A stretch of DNA of 64,000 nucleotides from NCBI GenBank assembly GCA_033297205.1, contig MU859074.1, positions 62,001 through 126,000 of the forward strand, given 5' to 3'. This DNA comes from Pseudoneurospora amorphoporcata. Taxonomy: Eukaryota > Ascomycota > Sordariomycetes > Sordariales > Sordariaceae. Below the pieces are notes generated by a model. The model made no database searches. It was not told the DNA's origin and saw only the letters and a program-made list of their open reading frames with translations. Shown in pieces: positions 28,242 through 38,350 of the stretch. Numbering within the stretch: the stretch's first letter is position 1; every line of letters starts with the position of its first letter. Both the position numbers and the translations under genes were made by a program.

Positions 28242-29096
28242 TCACCTAAACTTGCTAACGATAACCGCAATGATAAGCAGAACCAACACGGTAATGATGG
28301 CAATTGTGATTATCCGATTCGTAGCCATCCTAGTAAGTAAAGGAACACATGTAGTCAGTATTACCCTCAGTATCATGATTCGCATCGGGACAAAGGGGGG
28401 AGAGGGTGGTACCTGCGTGCCATGCCCTTTAGTGTCTTGACACTTCGGTCCACATAGCCTTCACTTTCGTATAGTATCGTGGTGGTGTGCTCGATGACTT
28501 CGCGCTGGCGGTGCAGGTCGGCCAGGGTGCTGGCACCGATGGCCTCTGTCTCGGCGGCTAGCGCCTGGCTGGCCTTGAGGCGTTGTGTGCTCCGGTCGAG
28601 CCGGTCGGTGCCTTTTTTATTTAGGATAATAGTCAGCATGCCAATCCTCTTTTCCTTGCCAGACACGACGCCTTTAAAGGCTGTCTGTCCACCCACCTGA
28701 TAGCAACTGCTGCCTCTGCTCAAAATGCCTGTCGCCACCCGACGAGCCCGGGTTGTCGGTATATCTGCCGCCGAACAGGGCGCTCCGATCCGTGGCCAAC
28801 GTCTGCAGCTTGCGGCGGTGCTTGTCCACGTCGCTCCGGTAGTCGCGCAGTCGCTTGTTGATGGCGGTCCGCGACGAGCTCGGCACGTTCTGCTTCTCCA
28901 TGTTCATTTGGTCCAGCAGCTCGCCGGCCTCCTCCAGGGCACGCTCGGCCGTGCTGAGGGCGGCTTTCCTGGGCTCGCCCGTCAGTTCCGTGATCTGGTC
29001 GAGCTTCTGGACCAGGTCGGCCTGGACCAGCTGGTATTCCGTCTCATAGTGCTTAAAGAGCTCCGTGCCCGCTTCGCTGTCGAGCATGTTGGCCAT
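28242..29096 (-). CDS. vti1: Qb-SNARE Vti1
   Basis: Exons complement(28242..28329, 28413..28611, 28697..29096) give 228 residues (yeast Vti1 217). The N-terminal three-helix V-SNARE domain (residues 1-100) starts LFKHYETEYQLVQADL. RSALFGGRY and FEQRQQLLSGTDRLDRSTQR precede the SNARE helix ETEAIGASTLADLHRQREVI with its zero-layer Gln. It continues YVDRSVKTLKGMARR, and the tail anchor TIAIITVLVLLIIAVIVSKFR ends the protein. Vti1 joins several SNARE complexes in Golgi, endosome and vacuole fusion. The transmembrane segment lies in a 28-codon last exon that is easily missed. All introns have GT/AG ends in phases 1 and 2. Confidence 0.93.
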
Positions 29097-31227
29097 CTTG
29101 AATTAATGTCGAGTATGTGTCGCTATGGGTTTCGAGATTGGAGGTGATGTGCTGTCGTCGGGCTGGCCGTATCTTGGTTTGGTGTTGCTCGTTTATCGGC
29201 GGGTATCGTGATTCTCAATTATTCAGATTCGTCGTTCATCATGCGAAAGAGGGGCGTTCGTTGATGCGGTCGCGATAGGGGAGATGTTGTCGTTGAGGGT
29301 TGTCGCCAGCGACAGTGTGTGATTCGAGCCACCGTAGTCGTCTCAGCAAGCGAAGTGGAAGGCGGGCGGGAGATGCAGCGGTGGGCACGGACCAGATGGG
29401 CACATGATCTGATACGTTACAGTGGTCAGCCTGGGCGGGTGACGTACACATGCTTTGGCGTTTGCGCAATAGTGTACAGGATGTAAGCGGTGTATTGTCT
29501 GTAAATGGTAACTTAGACTTGCCGGGGACTTTTGGCGTCTTCAACTCTTTCATTCCATGGTTTCTTTGTGTGACTGAGTTCACGCTCACAACCTGTGAGA
29601 TTGGCATCTGTGGAATGTCCATCAAATGTAACAGGTGGACTGCTTTGGGGAACATGTCGCTTGAAACCTCCAGTCAGCGGCCACGTCCTAATAACGAAGA
29701 CAGGCTAACACTGTCACGACGGCTTGACGGCTGGTTTGCGGGGAAACAGATGGCTTTTTGTCGAGTGTCTTGCAATATCAGTCTATATCAATCTGTCATC
29801 ACCGATGCTCTGGGGAAATGTTCTCCTGACAGCCAAGTCGGAATGGTCGGCAATGTTGTCTTGCGGCGCAATTAGGACATGGCTACGAGATTACCTAGCT
29901 CCTCAGTTTTCTTGATCCATATATATGTCAGCTAGGTATGGGTGACATTTCCATACATCAACAGCATCAGGACCACCCACCACAACCCGTGGCACACCCA
30001 TTTCTCGGACTCATCGCTTCAGGCTTCCAAGCAAATCCAACATTCACCATCCTTTATTCAGCCCAGCGATCCTCGAAACACCGGACAAATCAACAACCCC
30101 GCTCGCAATTCGAGAATCCGGTGCGAGGTGCTTCATTCCATGGTTTGTTTGTCAGGCCGATCCACTCTCGGCACGCAGTGGCCTGTCCACTTACCAGGAT
30201 CTAGCCGGATCTGCCGTGCGCTTCCGCTGTCGCTTTTTCTCTCGGGGGTCGTGACCCGCCATTGGTACCTACGGGACGACAGCTTTCAGAGAGCTCCTCG
30301 CAGCTCGGCCACAGCTTGAACCCCGTCGTCATTCAGAGCAAGACGTGGTGACAGTCTCCAATTGGTGACCACTTTCACTGTGCGGGTGCCCTGTCTCCTC
30401 CCCTACCACTCCGAGTCTGCCCCGACAACCACAGTCCACACACCACACATCGACCGAGGCTTTGCTTCTCCCAGGCTCCAACTCCAGAGGCTCCGGGAGT
30501 CCACAGGGTCTTGTCTTTCTCCAGGTCCTCACCTATCCATACAACAACCCGTCAGGGCCTTCCTTGTCATTCCTTCTCCACATCCCTGGTTTCTCCCTAG
30601 TGCATCTCCTGTTGATCTGGAATCCTGCCCTTGCTTCTTTCCGTTCCTTCTCTCCCGTCGTGACTTTTCTTTTTTCTCCGATACGACGCCACGGCTGGGT
30701 AGACCTTTACATATAACGTTCCGTCAACTCCGTCACCTCTTTGCTTCACTACACTCTCGGCTTTTACGGCCTTCACTACTGGCCAACTGCGTTTCAGGCA
30801 ACAGTACCCCGACCGGCTGCTCTATATAACAACCCGCATGTCCAGCTCTCCATTGTTGGGTTGAGAAAGGGAATAGTATCGTCTTTGTCGGATTACGCCA
30901 GAGCGAGAGTCCACTGTCGACTTCGACTTTCTTCAGTTGCCGTGTTCCGGGATCTGCGCATGTGGCAGTGCTTTGAGAGCAGGGGGGTATAGTTGGGGAT
31001 TGCCTCACAATTGGTCCTTGGGTTCCGAACACCATCATATTATATAAGACGGTCAACTGCACACCCACCAACATCGCGGCTGGTTCCGTTGAGACTCGAC
31101 GACGACTCATTCAATCCTTCCAGTGCTCACACGGCAGTTCCTCCCAAAATCTCACTTCCTTACCATACCCGTCCTGTCGACCCCAAACCGGAAAGGGCCT
31201 CCGGGGCCCTAGGGGCACTTCAACATC
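29097..31227. other. divergent intergenic region
   Basis: 2.1 kb between the start of VTI1 (minus) and the 31.2-kb gene (plus). It should hold both promoters and probably a long 5' leader of the right-hand gene. TATATAAG at about 31039-31046 is a TATA-like element about 185 nt before the ATG. Open frames here are short and mutually overlapping. Confidence 0.5.
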
Positions 31228-33303
31228 ATGTTTCTTCATTCAGGTGCCAGCATGCACGGCCATGAATACTCCACCAGGCCCTCGTCTCCTCAGTCCTTGC
31301 ATAAGCTACGACCTCCTCTCTTATTCTCGCCTCTCTCACCACCACAGAGCCGAGCGACCACGACTACCGACACCGTCCCAAGGAAACCTGTTTTGCGACA
31401 ACGGCCAGCATCAGAGTACATCCCTCGAAACCGCACCCCCGAACCATTAGTTCGCTTTCTGGAGCCCGATGTGGTGGAACCTCAGACGCCTGCGATGCAA
31501 CATGACGACCACCATCATGTCTCGGATTCCGAAGTCAGCGAGGTGGCTGTCTCGGTCGACGGTCACTCCGACTCAGGCCGCCGTCCCCGTCGCCGCCGGA
31601 CTACCTCGCGCAAGAGCACCACCTACTACCTTGGCTATCCCACCCCAAAGAAGCTTGGCAATCTCAAGGTGATGCACACGGTCCTGCCTAGGCTGCTCTT
31701 GCAACTCAAGGCGGTGTCTCCCGATGGCCATGCGCGCCCTATGCTCGAGGTCTTCCCGTCTTCGCGGATCGCCGGCCTTGTGATAACTCCCCGACTGGCA
31801 AAGCGGTTTCCTGGAATTTTCGGAGTCAAGCGCCAGCTTGGGTACGACGACCTAGTGTTGATGAAGCGGGATGACGACGAGTTGGATCGCGAGGGTTCGG
31901 AAAGCGGCGATAGCGAGGATGCCTTTGAGAAAAGCAAGCTCATTGCCGTGTACAGCCCGGTCAAGCATTCGGAGGAAACCGAGATTGTGCTGGGAGATGG
32001 ATCGATCTGGACCGCCAAAGCCTTGCCCAACGGGTGCTACGACTTTGTCCATGTCGACGAGTGCGGTCATGTAACGACAGCCCGCTGGGCTCGCCGAAGC
32101 GCTGGAAAGGCCCCACTTACATCACCAGCAGATACGCTTGCGCCACCATCGGAGTATCCTCGCTTCACTTTCAGCATCATCAACCCCTTGTCACGACGCC
32201 ACCCAGTCATGGCAACTCTAACGCACTGCTCTCTCGACGTCCAGAATACTTATACTACCGTATCATCATCCTATGGCCTTTTTCCACCAAGGCCACTTGG
32301 TCGGTCGGCTTCGGTCAATACGCCCAGCCGGAGTGCTTCATCCTCTTGGCCGTCGAGCCCACCAAACTCATCACCAGAAGATAGCGAAGCCGACTCCGGG
32401 ATCGGCATTACCCAACGGGAGCCCGAGTCCGAGCGAACCGTGCGTGTTATCGACGAGGCCACCAAGTCTCTCATCTCGATCACAGCTCTATGGGTAGTCC
32501 TGCGGTCAGGATGGTCACCCAACTACATTCCCAGCACGCACAACCACACCAGCACCTGCTCGGACGAAAAGTCACCGACATCACCAACAACCGGCAACGA
32601 AAAGTCGCGCCGCAGACACACTTGGTCCCGTCCCATTGCTTCCGACACTCTTTGCTCCTCAAAGGCCAGCACTCCGCCCGTAAGCCAGCAATCGTCCGAT
32701 ACGGAAACACCACAGATACAACAACCAACAACACCAGCCCAACCGGCCAAACCAAAACGCCACTCGATGCCCACCCAACCTGTCGACAAGGTTATCAGCG
32801 AGCGGTGCACGTCACCCGCCCCTTCTGCGAGCAACGTCCGCCTATCCGGCCCGCGCCGAGCGACCAGCACTGGTGCCAACTTCATGCGACATCGTCTACT
32901 CTCGGAAGCGCAAAGCGACCAGGATTTGGGTAGCCCTATTAGCGAAAAAGTGCGGCACGGACTGGAAGGAATGTGTCCGTTGAGGAACAGATCGGCGGAT
33001 CCACTTGTGGGCGGAGGATTACTGCATTCTCAGCAGCACTATTTTGGTCATCAGAGGGACGATTCCATGGCCACGACGTATTGTGCGCCTATACAGGAGA
33101 TCAGGCCTTCATTGGATGTGAGGCCGGCGGCGGCAGTAAAGGTGGTGGAAGAAGAAAACAAGACACGCCAAGTGCCAAAGTTGGTGGTGGATACCACCTT
33201 TGCGGCAGATAAGGGTTTGAAGTCAGGGGAGAAGGAGAAGGAGAGGAAGCCCGGGATGCGGATGATGTTGAGGAGGTGGGTTCATAAGATTGGGTCTCGC
33301 TAG
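31228..33303 (+). CDS. conserved-looking basic protein of unknown function
   Basis: A single frame of 691 residues; I do not recognise the family. A disordered Ser/Pro-rich N-terminus carries a very basic cluster, RRPRRRRTTSRKS (about 118-130), which could be a nuclear localisation signal. A folded-looking core follows: TYYLGYPTPKKLGNLKVMHT, then LPRLLLQLKAVSPDGHARPM, a strand-rich stretch ending IAVYSPVKHSEETEIVLGDG, and RFTFSIINPLSRRHPVMATL near 310-330. RVIDEATKSLISITALWVVL (about 407-427) is a hydrophobic helix flanked by GWSP. The last 230 residues are Ser/Thr/Pro-rich with many potential phosphorylation sites and end in a basic RRWVHKIGSR. A regulatory or scaffold protein is plausible; no function is claimed. 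An ATG eight codons further on is a possible alternative start. Confidence 0.75.
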   Translation: MFLHSGASMHGHEYSTRPSSPQSLHKLRPPLLFSPLSPPQSRATTTTDTVPRKPVLRQRPASEYIPRNRTPEPLVRFLEPDVVEPQTPAMQHDDHHHVSDSEVSEVAVSVDGHSDSGRRPRRRRTTSRKSTTYYLGYPTPKKLGNLKVMHTVLPRLLLQLKAVSPDGHARPMLEVFPSSRIAGLVITPRLAKRFPGIFGVKRQLGYDDLVLMKRDDDELDREGSESGDSEDAFEKSKLIAVYSPVKHSEETEIVLGDGSIWTAKALPNGCYDFVHVDECGHVTTARWARRSAGKAPLTSPADTLAPPSEYPRFTFSIINPLSRRHPVMATLTHCSLDVQNTYTTVSSSYGLFPPRPLGRSASVNTPSRSASSSWPSSPPNSSPEDSEADSGIGITQREPESERTVRVIDEATKSLISITALWVVLRSGWSPNYIPSTHNHTSTCSDEKSPTSPTTGNEKSRRRHTWSRPIASDTLCSSKASTPPVSQQSSDTETPQIQQPTTPAQPAKPKRHSMPTQPVDKVISERCTSPAPSASNVRLSGPRRATSTGANFMRHRLLSEAQSDQDLGSPISEKVRHGLEGMCPLRNRSADPLVGGGLLHSQQHYFGHQRDDSMATTYCAPIQEIRPSLDVRPAAAVKVVEEENKTRQVPKLVVDTTFAADKGLKSGEKEKERKPGMRMMLRRWVHKIGSR

Positions 33304-34495
33304 AGAAGATGGCCCTCGATGAGAGGAGATTGCGAAGAAGAAGAAGAAGAAGATAGAGCGAAGGAAAAGGAAGGAAGAAGAAGAAGAAGAAGGAGAGGAA
33401 TTATTATACCCATTTGTTGTTAGGTTTATGAATCTTTTCTCGGGGAAAAGGTGAAAGGGAACTGGAACTGGCATTGAGTCTATGGTCCATACTCATCTCA
33501 TTCATACCCACGGATACTACACCATACCATATCATTCATTACCTTTCTTATGTTCAATGAGATTACTCAATCATGAATCAAGCAAAGGCGCCCCCCCTCC
33601 TCTATCAGCTTTGTTGGTTATCCAACATGAAGCTTATGGTTGAATCACTAGCGAAATAATTGCCAGTGCGAACATGATACTGTGACCAAGAGCCGTCATT
33701 AACTATTTCCGGGTGCACATGTAGAGACAAGTATGTACCGTGTCGGCTATCGAGGGATTATAGAGAAAGGAAGGATCGAATTCGCACTCCGTTTTTTTGT
33801 AGCTCCTCAGTTTGGTGGAGATGCAGGCACATGCAGTCTTGTTGTTATGTTCGTTTCGTCTCAAGGTTCAAATTCCAAGTGGATAAAAGAAATGAAAAAG
33901 AAAAAAGAAAAAAGGGCTGTCAGCTGAATTCGGGAAGCTGCAGAGGCGACTGACTGCCAAGGTGTCCATTTGAGCTTGGGAACCTACGTAGGTAGCGTGA
34001 GGAAGCTGCAACCCGCCTATTGGAAACTTCCTTCGTGGCAGTTGAGAGCTGGACTGGCAAGCCATTCCTTCCTTTTCAAACTAGTCCACCACCTGAGCTC
34101 CGATCTTCTCAGTGCTAGATAGCCGAAGAAAGAGAAAGAAAGAGGAAGAAAGAAGAAGGTAGAAAGGAGGAGAGCCTTCGATGTTAAGCACCTCTTTCCA
34201 TCTTGCAGCCAAAGTCTTGGCCTACCTTAACGCTGCCTTCCATTAATATTGTAGGAGTGCAGCTGCGGACCCTGCACGTTAACACGTTTATTTCTTAAAA
34301 TCCTTAACGCGGACCCGAATGGGCCTTAACCGGACAACATGGTGTGTATTGTGATGCTGCCATGCTGAGTCAAAGCCCGAGGATAAGACGATCGCTCGTG
34401 GGAACTCTCCTTTGCTCAAGTGATGCTGCAATGTGGCTAATGTAGATAGAGATCGTTGCCTCTACAAAGGTTCAGCGGCCAGGCTAACTCAAAAC
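33304..34495. other. convergent intergenic region
   Basis: 1.2 kb between the 3' ends of two convergent genes. The left end has GAA-repeat DNA (33334-33392), and a TAGGT palindrome (ACCTACGTAGGT) lies at 33982-33993. No gene is seen. Confidence 0.6.
33334..33392 (+). repeat. interrupted (GAA)n purine tract
   Basis: Two GAA arrays are separated by GA-rich sequence just after the stop codon of the 31.2-kb gene, so they probably lie in its 3' untranslated region. Confidence 0.8.
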
Positions 34496-35704
34496 TCACT
34501 CCGAATCCGAACCGTAAGTAACAAGTCCCGATATGCCCTCAGCCTGGGATGGAGACTTCCTGTCGCCTTTATCCACCTCTTCACCTTGATGCCGAATACT
34601 TGCCTCACGAGCAACAAGATCAGTCGCCGAGGATGCTGCTTTCTTCGCGGGTGGTGGGCCTGGTGTCTCCTCCCCAGCAGCCCGTTTCCTCTTCAGTCCG
34701 GGTATCAAAGCTCCTCGCGGCTTGAGCGTCGACTCCTTACTCCCCCAGTCGAGAAACGGGTCCTTGGCTGCTCGAGTGGTACCCACAATCTCCGAGACCA
34801 ACGCCTCCCGCATCTTGGTAGCAGCAATCTCCGACTTGAGCATCCCCTTGTACCCATCCTTTTTCTTCCCGTTCTTCTCCTCCTCCTTATTACTGTGCGT
34901 ATCATGCCCAAATAACGGCCTCGCCAACGCCTTGTGCACTACATCATGCCTCCCAAAGGGCATCCCTTCTGGCACACCACCAAATTCAATCAACTTTGCC
35001 CTCCTCTCATCATCCTCCGTGGCCGGCAACAAGTCAATCGCCAGCCCCATCCTCTCTTTAAGATCCTCCGTCCTCTCCGCCTCTTTTTCCCTCTCTTTCC
35101 TCCCCACCCTAAACGCCTTCCTAAGCCTCTGATTCCTCGCATACGGATCTTCCCAAGCCTTGTCCTGCGCCTCTAGCAACTCATCAATCCTAACTTTGGC
35201 ATCCTTGGCCCTCTCCCGGTCCGCAATCGTCTTCTCCAGCTTCCCAAACGCCGCATCCCTCTGCTCCTGCCTTTCCTTTTCCGTCTGGATCTCAAAGTTT
35301 CCCTCCCCAAGTGTCACGAGACTGTCATTCTTGACCGTCCCCAAATCCCGCGCCCTCCCGCCACTAACAACCACATACCGCGTCTTGGCGGGGTCCGTCC
35401 TGATCTCAATCTCCCCGCCACAGACGGCATGCTTGATGGTGAAACTCCAGATGGGCGTAGAATGATAGTTGCCGACTTGCTTCTTGGCCGCGTTGAACCG
35501 CACGCCCTGGCCGATGATGGTCGGATGAGGCTGGCAGTGGTCACACCAGACGGCGAAGGGGAGCTCGAAGCGCACGGTTAGAATTCCTTGGGTGGCGAGC
35601 TTGGCGGCGCGGCGGCCTAAGGGGTGCTTTTTGGAGAGTTGGTTGCCCGAATAGACGCCTTGGGCGTCTGGGGGGACGTATTTGCCCATGTTGAAGCCTT
35701 GCAT
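34496..35704 (-). CDS. YJU2B/CCDC130 (Saf4)-type splicing factor
   Basis: One exon, 402 residues. The start MQGFNMGKYVPPDAQGVYSG and the following KHPLGRRAAKLATQGILTVR are the signature of the CCDC130/Saf4 branch of the CWC16 family (Yju2/CCDC94 is the sister branch). RFELPFAVWCDHC, GVRFNAAKKQVGNYHSTPIW and EIEIRTDP follow. Family members act in the spliceosome around the first catalytic step. The usual zinc ligands are two CxxC pairs; here the second is HxxC (Cys54, Cys57, His92, Cys95), which could still bind zinc. The middle (about 130-230) is charged and probably coiled coil. The C-terminal third is Lys/Arg/Ala-rich and disordered. Convergent with the 31.2-kb gene. Confidence 0.9.
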   Translation of the reverse strand: MQGFNMGKYVPPDAQGVYSGNQLSKKHPLGRRAAKLATQGILTVRFELPFAVWCDHCQPHPTIIGQGVRFNAAKKQVGNYHSTPIWSFTIKHAVCGGEIEIRTDPAKTRYVVVSGGRARDLGTVKNDSLVTLGEGNFEIQTEKERQEQRDAAFGKLEKTIADRERAKDAKVRIDELLEAQDKAWEDPYARNQRLRKAFRVGRKEREKEAERTEDLKERMGLAIDLLPATEDDERRAKLIEFGGVPEGMPFGRHDVVHKALARPLFGHDTHSNKEEEKNGKKKDGYKGMLKSEIAATKMREALVSEIVGTTRAAKDPFLDWGSKESTLKPRGALIPGLKRKRAAGEETPGPPPAKKAASSATDLVAREASIRHQGEEVDKGDRKSPSQAEGISGLVTYGSDSE

Positions 35705-36159
35705 TTTGGCGGTCGGAGGCCGGAGGCCGGAGGTCTGAGCTTACGGTAAAGTGGGAGATGCCTGCGAGTGAGTGCCGGGTAGTGCGCGCCGAGTTGTTTG
35801 GGATGATGATTCGCGATAGGCAAAGGAATGGAAATGAAGAAGGTGAAAACGGGGAAAATGACGATAACCTGAACTTACTTGACGTTGTTGTTCAAGTTAG
35901 TTGCCCTGCAGCAGCTGGGATCTGACCCGCCGCAGCAGGTTCAGTGGGGGCCGTGCGGCTGATCTACCAGGGCTGCAAAGGCTACTGGGTGGCGGGTACC
36001 ACCCGCTTTCTAGGGCGCGTTGATCAACCAGGGCCCACTCTTTAGTGGAAATTGTTAAGGATCGTCCGCTACCGATCTATACCTAGTTCTATACATCATC
36101 AAACATAAAAACAATCGGCATACAGGGCACCACATTCCACACCATCCAAAACCTAATCC
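35705..36159. other. intergenic DNA with short hairpins
   Basis: Upstream sequence of the Saf4-type gene. GCGGGTACCACCCGC at about 35994-36008 is a perfect small hairpin, and TGATC-ACCAGGGC occurs twice nearby. No gene is seen. Confidence 0.55.
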
Positions 36160-36484
36160 CTACCTATACACCCACTTCCTGACATAACCCGGCGCCCCCA
36201 CGCCATTCTCCCTCGGCCCATTACTCGTACAATAAACCCCCAGTATCGTCCCCGTGAAGCCCCAACTAACGGGTGCATTCGAAGCCGTCACAACCGTCTG
36301 CATCTCCGACCTCCGTCCCGCCGGTCCAACCGAGAACGCATAATGCCCCAATCTTAATCGCCTTGATCTCCAGCGTCAAGCTACCCCCTACCCATGTCTC
36401 AGGGAGAGGAGCAATCACCGGCTCTGGGACAGGGACATGCGATATCCCGCGGAACACCATGGCGTCGAATAGAGGGCAATAGCA
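36160..36484 (-). pseudogene. broken remnant of a GH43 C-terminal beta-sandwich domain
   Basis: Two minus-strand frames together resemble the C-terminal domain of fungal GH43 arabinofuranosidase/xylosidases. The first reads LPETWVGGSLTLEIKAI, the second HYAFSVGPAGRRSEMQTVV and then SWGFTGTILGVYCTSNG, ending in YVRKWVYR. The frames differ by one base and meet at a GGGG run near 36345-36350, so a one-base slip there separates them. No catalytic domain, start or signal peptide is found upstream. About 100 codons of a once larger gene remain. The identification rests on my memory of the SVGPAG...SEM...SWGFTG...GVYATSNG pattern. It is not a copy of the intact GH43 gene at 50.5 kb, whose C-terminus differs. 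Confidence 0.6.
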
Positions 36485-36979
36485 ACCAACGGACCAACTT
36501 GCACACATAATGCAACAAGATTCAGCTAAGCAACAGTTAATAGTTCCTTCACGAACCTTCCAACTCTTCAACGCAGCCCATCCCCCCTTTGTTGTCATCC
36601 CAACTTCTCATATTCTCAACATAGCTTTCGTTAACATGCGTCAATACGTAGAGTTCGACGTATTAATTATCACTCCACCCACGAGGTTCCTCTTATTGTT
36701 GACCTGTTGGCCTATTGACCACTTTTTAGTTCCTCCAATCCATCGCTCCATCGCTTCTTCAGCCTCAAAAATGGAATCTTCTTCCAACCACCCGCCACCT
36801 CTCTCTTTCACAAGTCGTCAAACAGTTCCATACAAAAAGCCGAGAGTGTGCACACTCTGACTTTCCCTCACCGTTCACGGGCAACCCTCTCAGTTGATCA
36901 CTCGCCATCGTCAACCGACAGCCGCCTTCAACATCTCAACAACAAGCCAAGTTCAAACAGAACACAAAAGTCAATCAAG
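36485..36979. other. leader and promoter region of the 36980 gene
   Basis: About 0.5 kb, pyrimidine- and CA-rich towards its right end, as in fungal promoters and leaders. The reading frame of the small gene is open upstream to 36848, but that extension is unlike a conserved protein. I see nothing else. Confidence 0.5.
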
Positions 36980-37249
36980 ATGTCGCCCTCATCCAAGAAG
37001 CCGAAACCGCTCTTCATTCTCCCCAAATCGCACTTTGACAAGACCAAGTCCTCAGACGACGAGTTCTCCAAGCGTCCGCCGACGCCTTACTACCCTTCCG
37101 GAACTTCTGGAAGCTCCGGCTCCATGTCTGCGAACCCTTCCCAGCTGTGGGCCGAGTTGAGCGCAGCCAAGTCCAGGGATGAGCAGAAGGCCAAGGAGGA
37201 GCAGAAGGCCAAGGAGGAGCAGAAGGACAAGAAGGAGAAGAAGATGTAG
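36980..37249 (+). CDS. small charged protein, 89 residues
   Basis: An open frame of 89 residues from ATG in the context ATCAAGATGTCG; unrecognised family. The N-terminal half is SSKKPKPLFILPKSHFDKTK followed by DDEFSKRPPTPYYPSGTSG. SQLWAELSAAKSRDEQ begins a helix that runs into KAKEEQ repeats and ends KDKKEKKM. The 18-base repeat encoding KAKEEQ occurs twice in tandem. No signal peptide or membrane segment is seen. Codon use and composition look coding, but the gene is short and has no domain to confirm it. An upstream in-frame ATG at 36848 would add 44 residues of Ser/His-rich sequence; I prefer the shorter form. Confidence 0.5.
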   Translation: MSPSSKKPKPLFILPKSHFDKTKSSDDEFSKRPPTPYYPSGTSGSSGSMSANPSQLWAELSAAKSRDEQKAKEEQKAKEEQKDKKEKKM

Positions 37250-37761
37250 CCTGGCTACCGTACTCTACCTTTGTACGTACAATCCACCAACCCCCGAAAA
37301 GTCCATGGTTTTTTCTCGTTTGTTTCTTTACGCACGCGGTAGCTTGCTTGCATGGTCCATGGTAGGTAGTTAGGTACCATGGTGAGCCATCACTTCACTC
37401 TCTCTCTTACTTTGCTCTCTTTCAACTGCCCCCCCGTCATTGATCATCATCATCAACAACATCAACACCTCCACGATGTCTTGCCCACATTACACTACAC
37501 AGCCTCCAACGGCGCCCTCATCTCCCTCAACTCTGCCCCCCTTCCCCGTCCAATCAAGAACCCCGACCCAAAGTTCATCCCCACCTGGAAGTTTCCTGAT
37601 AAGGCAAAGCGCCTTCCTTGATGTACATACACTTAAGTATAACCCCTATGATCTGGCGAGTAACGTGCCATGGAAGGTGGTGGTGCACAGTACTGCACTT
37701 CCGCCTTGTTAGGTACCTGTACCCAAGAATTTTCCCTCCCTTCCTTGTGGTCCCTTTAGGC

Positions 37762-37812
37762 CTAGGTAAGGTAGGTAGGTGGGTTAGAGTAAAAACCTAC
37801 CTACCTACCTAG
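37762..37812. repeat. TAGGTA/TACCTA hairpin
   Basis: CTAGGTAAGGTAGGTAGG is followed after a short loop by AACCTACCTACCTACCTAG. The arms can pair over about 19 bp with one or two bulges. Confidence 0.75.
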
Positions 37813-37846
37813 ACATGGACCTGGCAAGCCGATACATTCCCTCCAT

Positions 37847-37847
<1 letters not shown>

Positions 37848-37881
<34 letters not shown>
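37848..37881 (+). repeat. (CT)n microsatellite
   Basis: An uninterrupted CT dinucleotide run of about 34 bp, not within a supported gene. Confidence 0.9.
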
Positions 37882-37882
<1 letters not shown>

Positions 37883-38318
37883 AACCAAGGTACCAACACT
37901 ACAATCACAAGCATTTTTTCTTCGTCACCATCACCATCAAAACGGGAGGCTACTTCGTCTCCACAGGCGACGGCGGTGGTGGTTCCAGTTAGCCATCCAT
38001 CCATCCATCCATCATCCCTAGCCAGCATCATCATCACATCATCATCATCAGCAGCAGCAGCAGCACCCAGCCAGCCAGTCAGCGGGTGTTTCCAGCCAGT
38101 GTGCTGTGCATTGTGTCTTCCCAGTCTTCTCAGTGTTCCCAGCATTGAAATGGTGGAAAAAGTAGCACCAAAAACCGCCCAGCCCAGAGAGAGCGCGGTA
38201 CTTTATGAAGTGAACTAAACCGAGACAATCAATCAAATCCAGTCTCTGTGTGTACCAAGTACTATGGATGAGGCTGAACGCCATTTTTCCCATTTTTTTC
38301 TTTTTGTTTCTTTTTTGG

Positions 38319-38350
<32 letters not shown>
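38319..38350. repeat. T18A14 self-complementary tract
   Basis: Eighteen T directly followed by fourteen A, bounded by GG and CC, so the block is itself nearly palindromic. Such tracts exclude nucleosomes and act as terminators on either strand. Assembly length may be uncertain. Confidence 0.85.
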
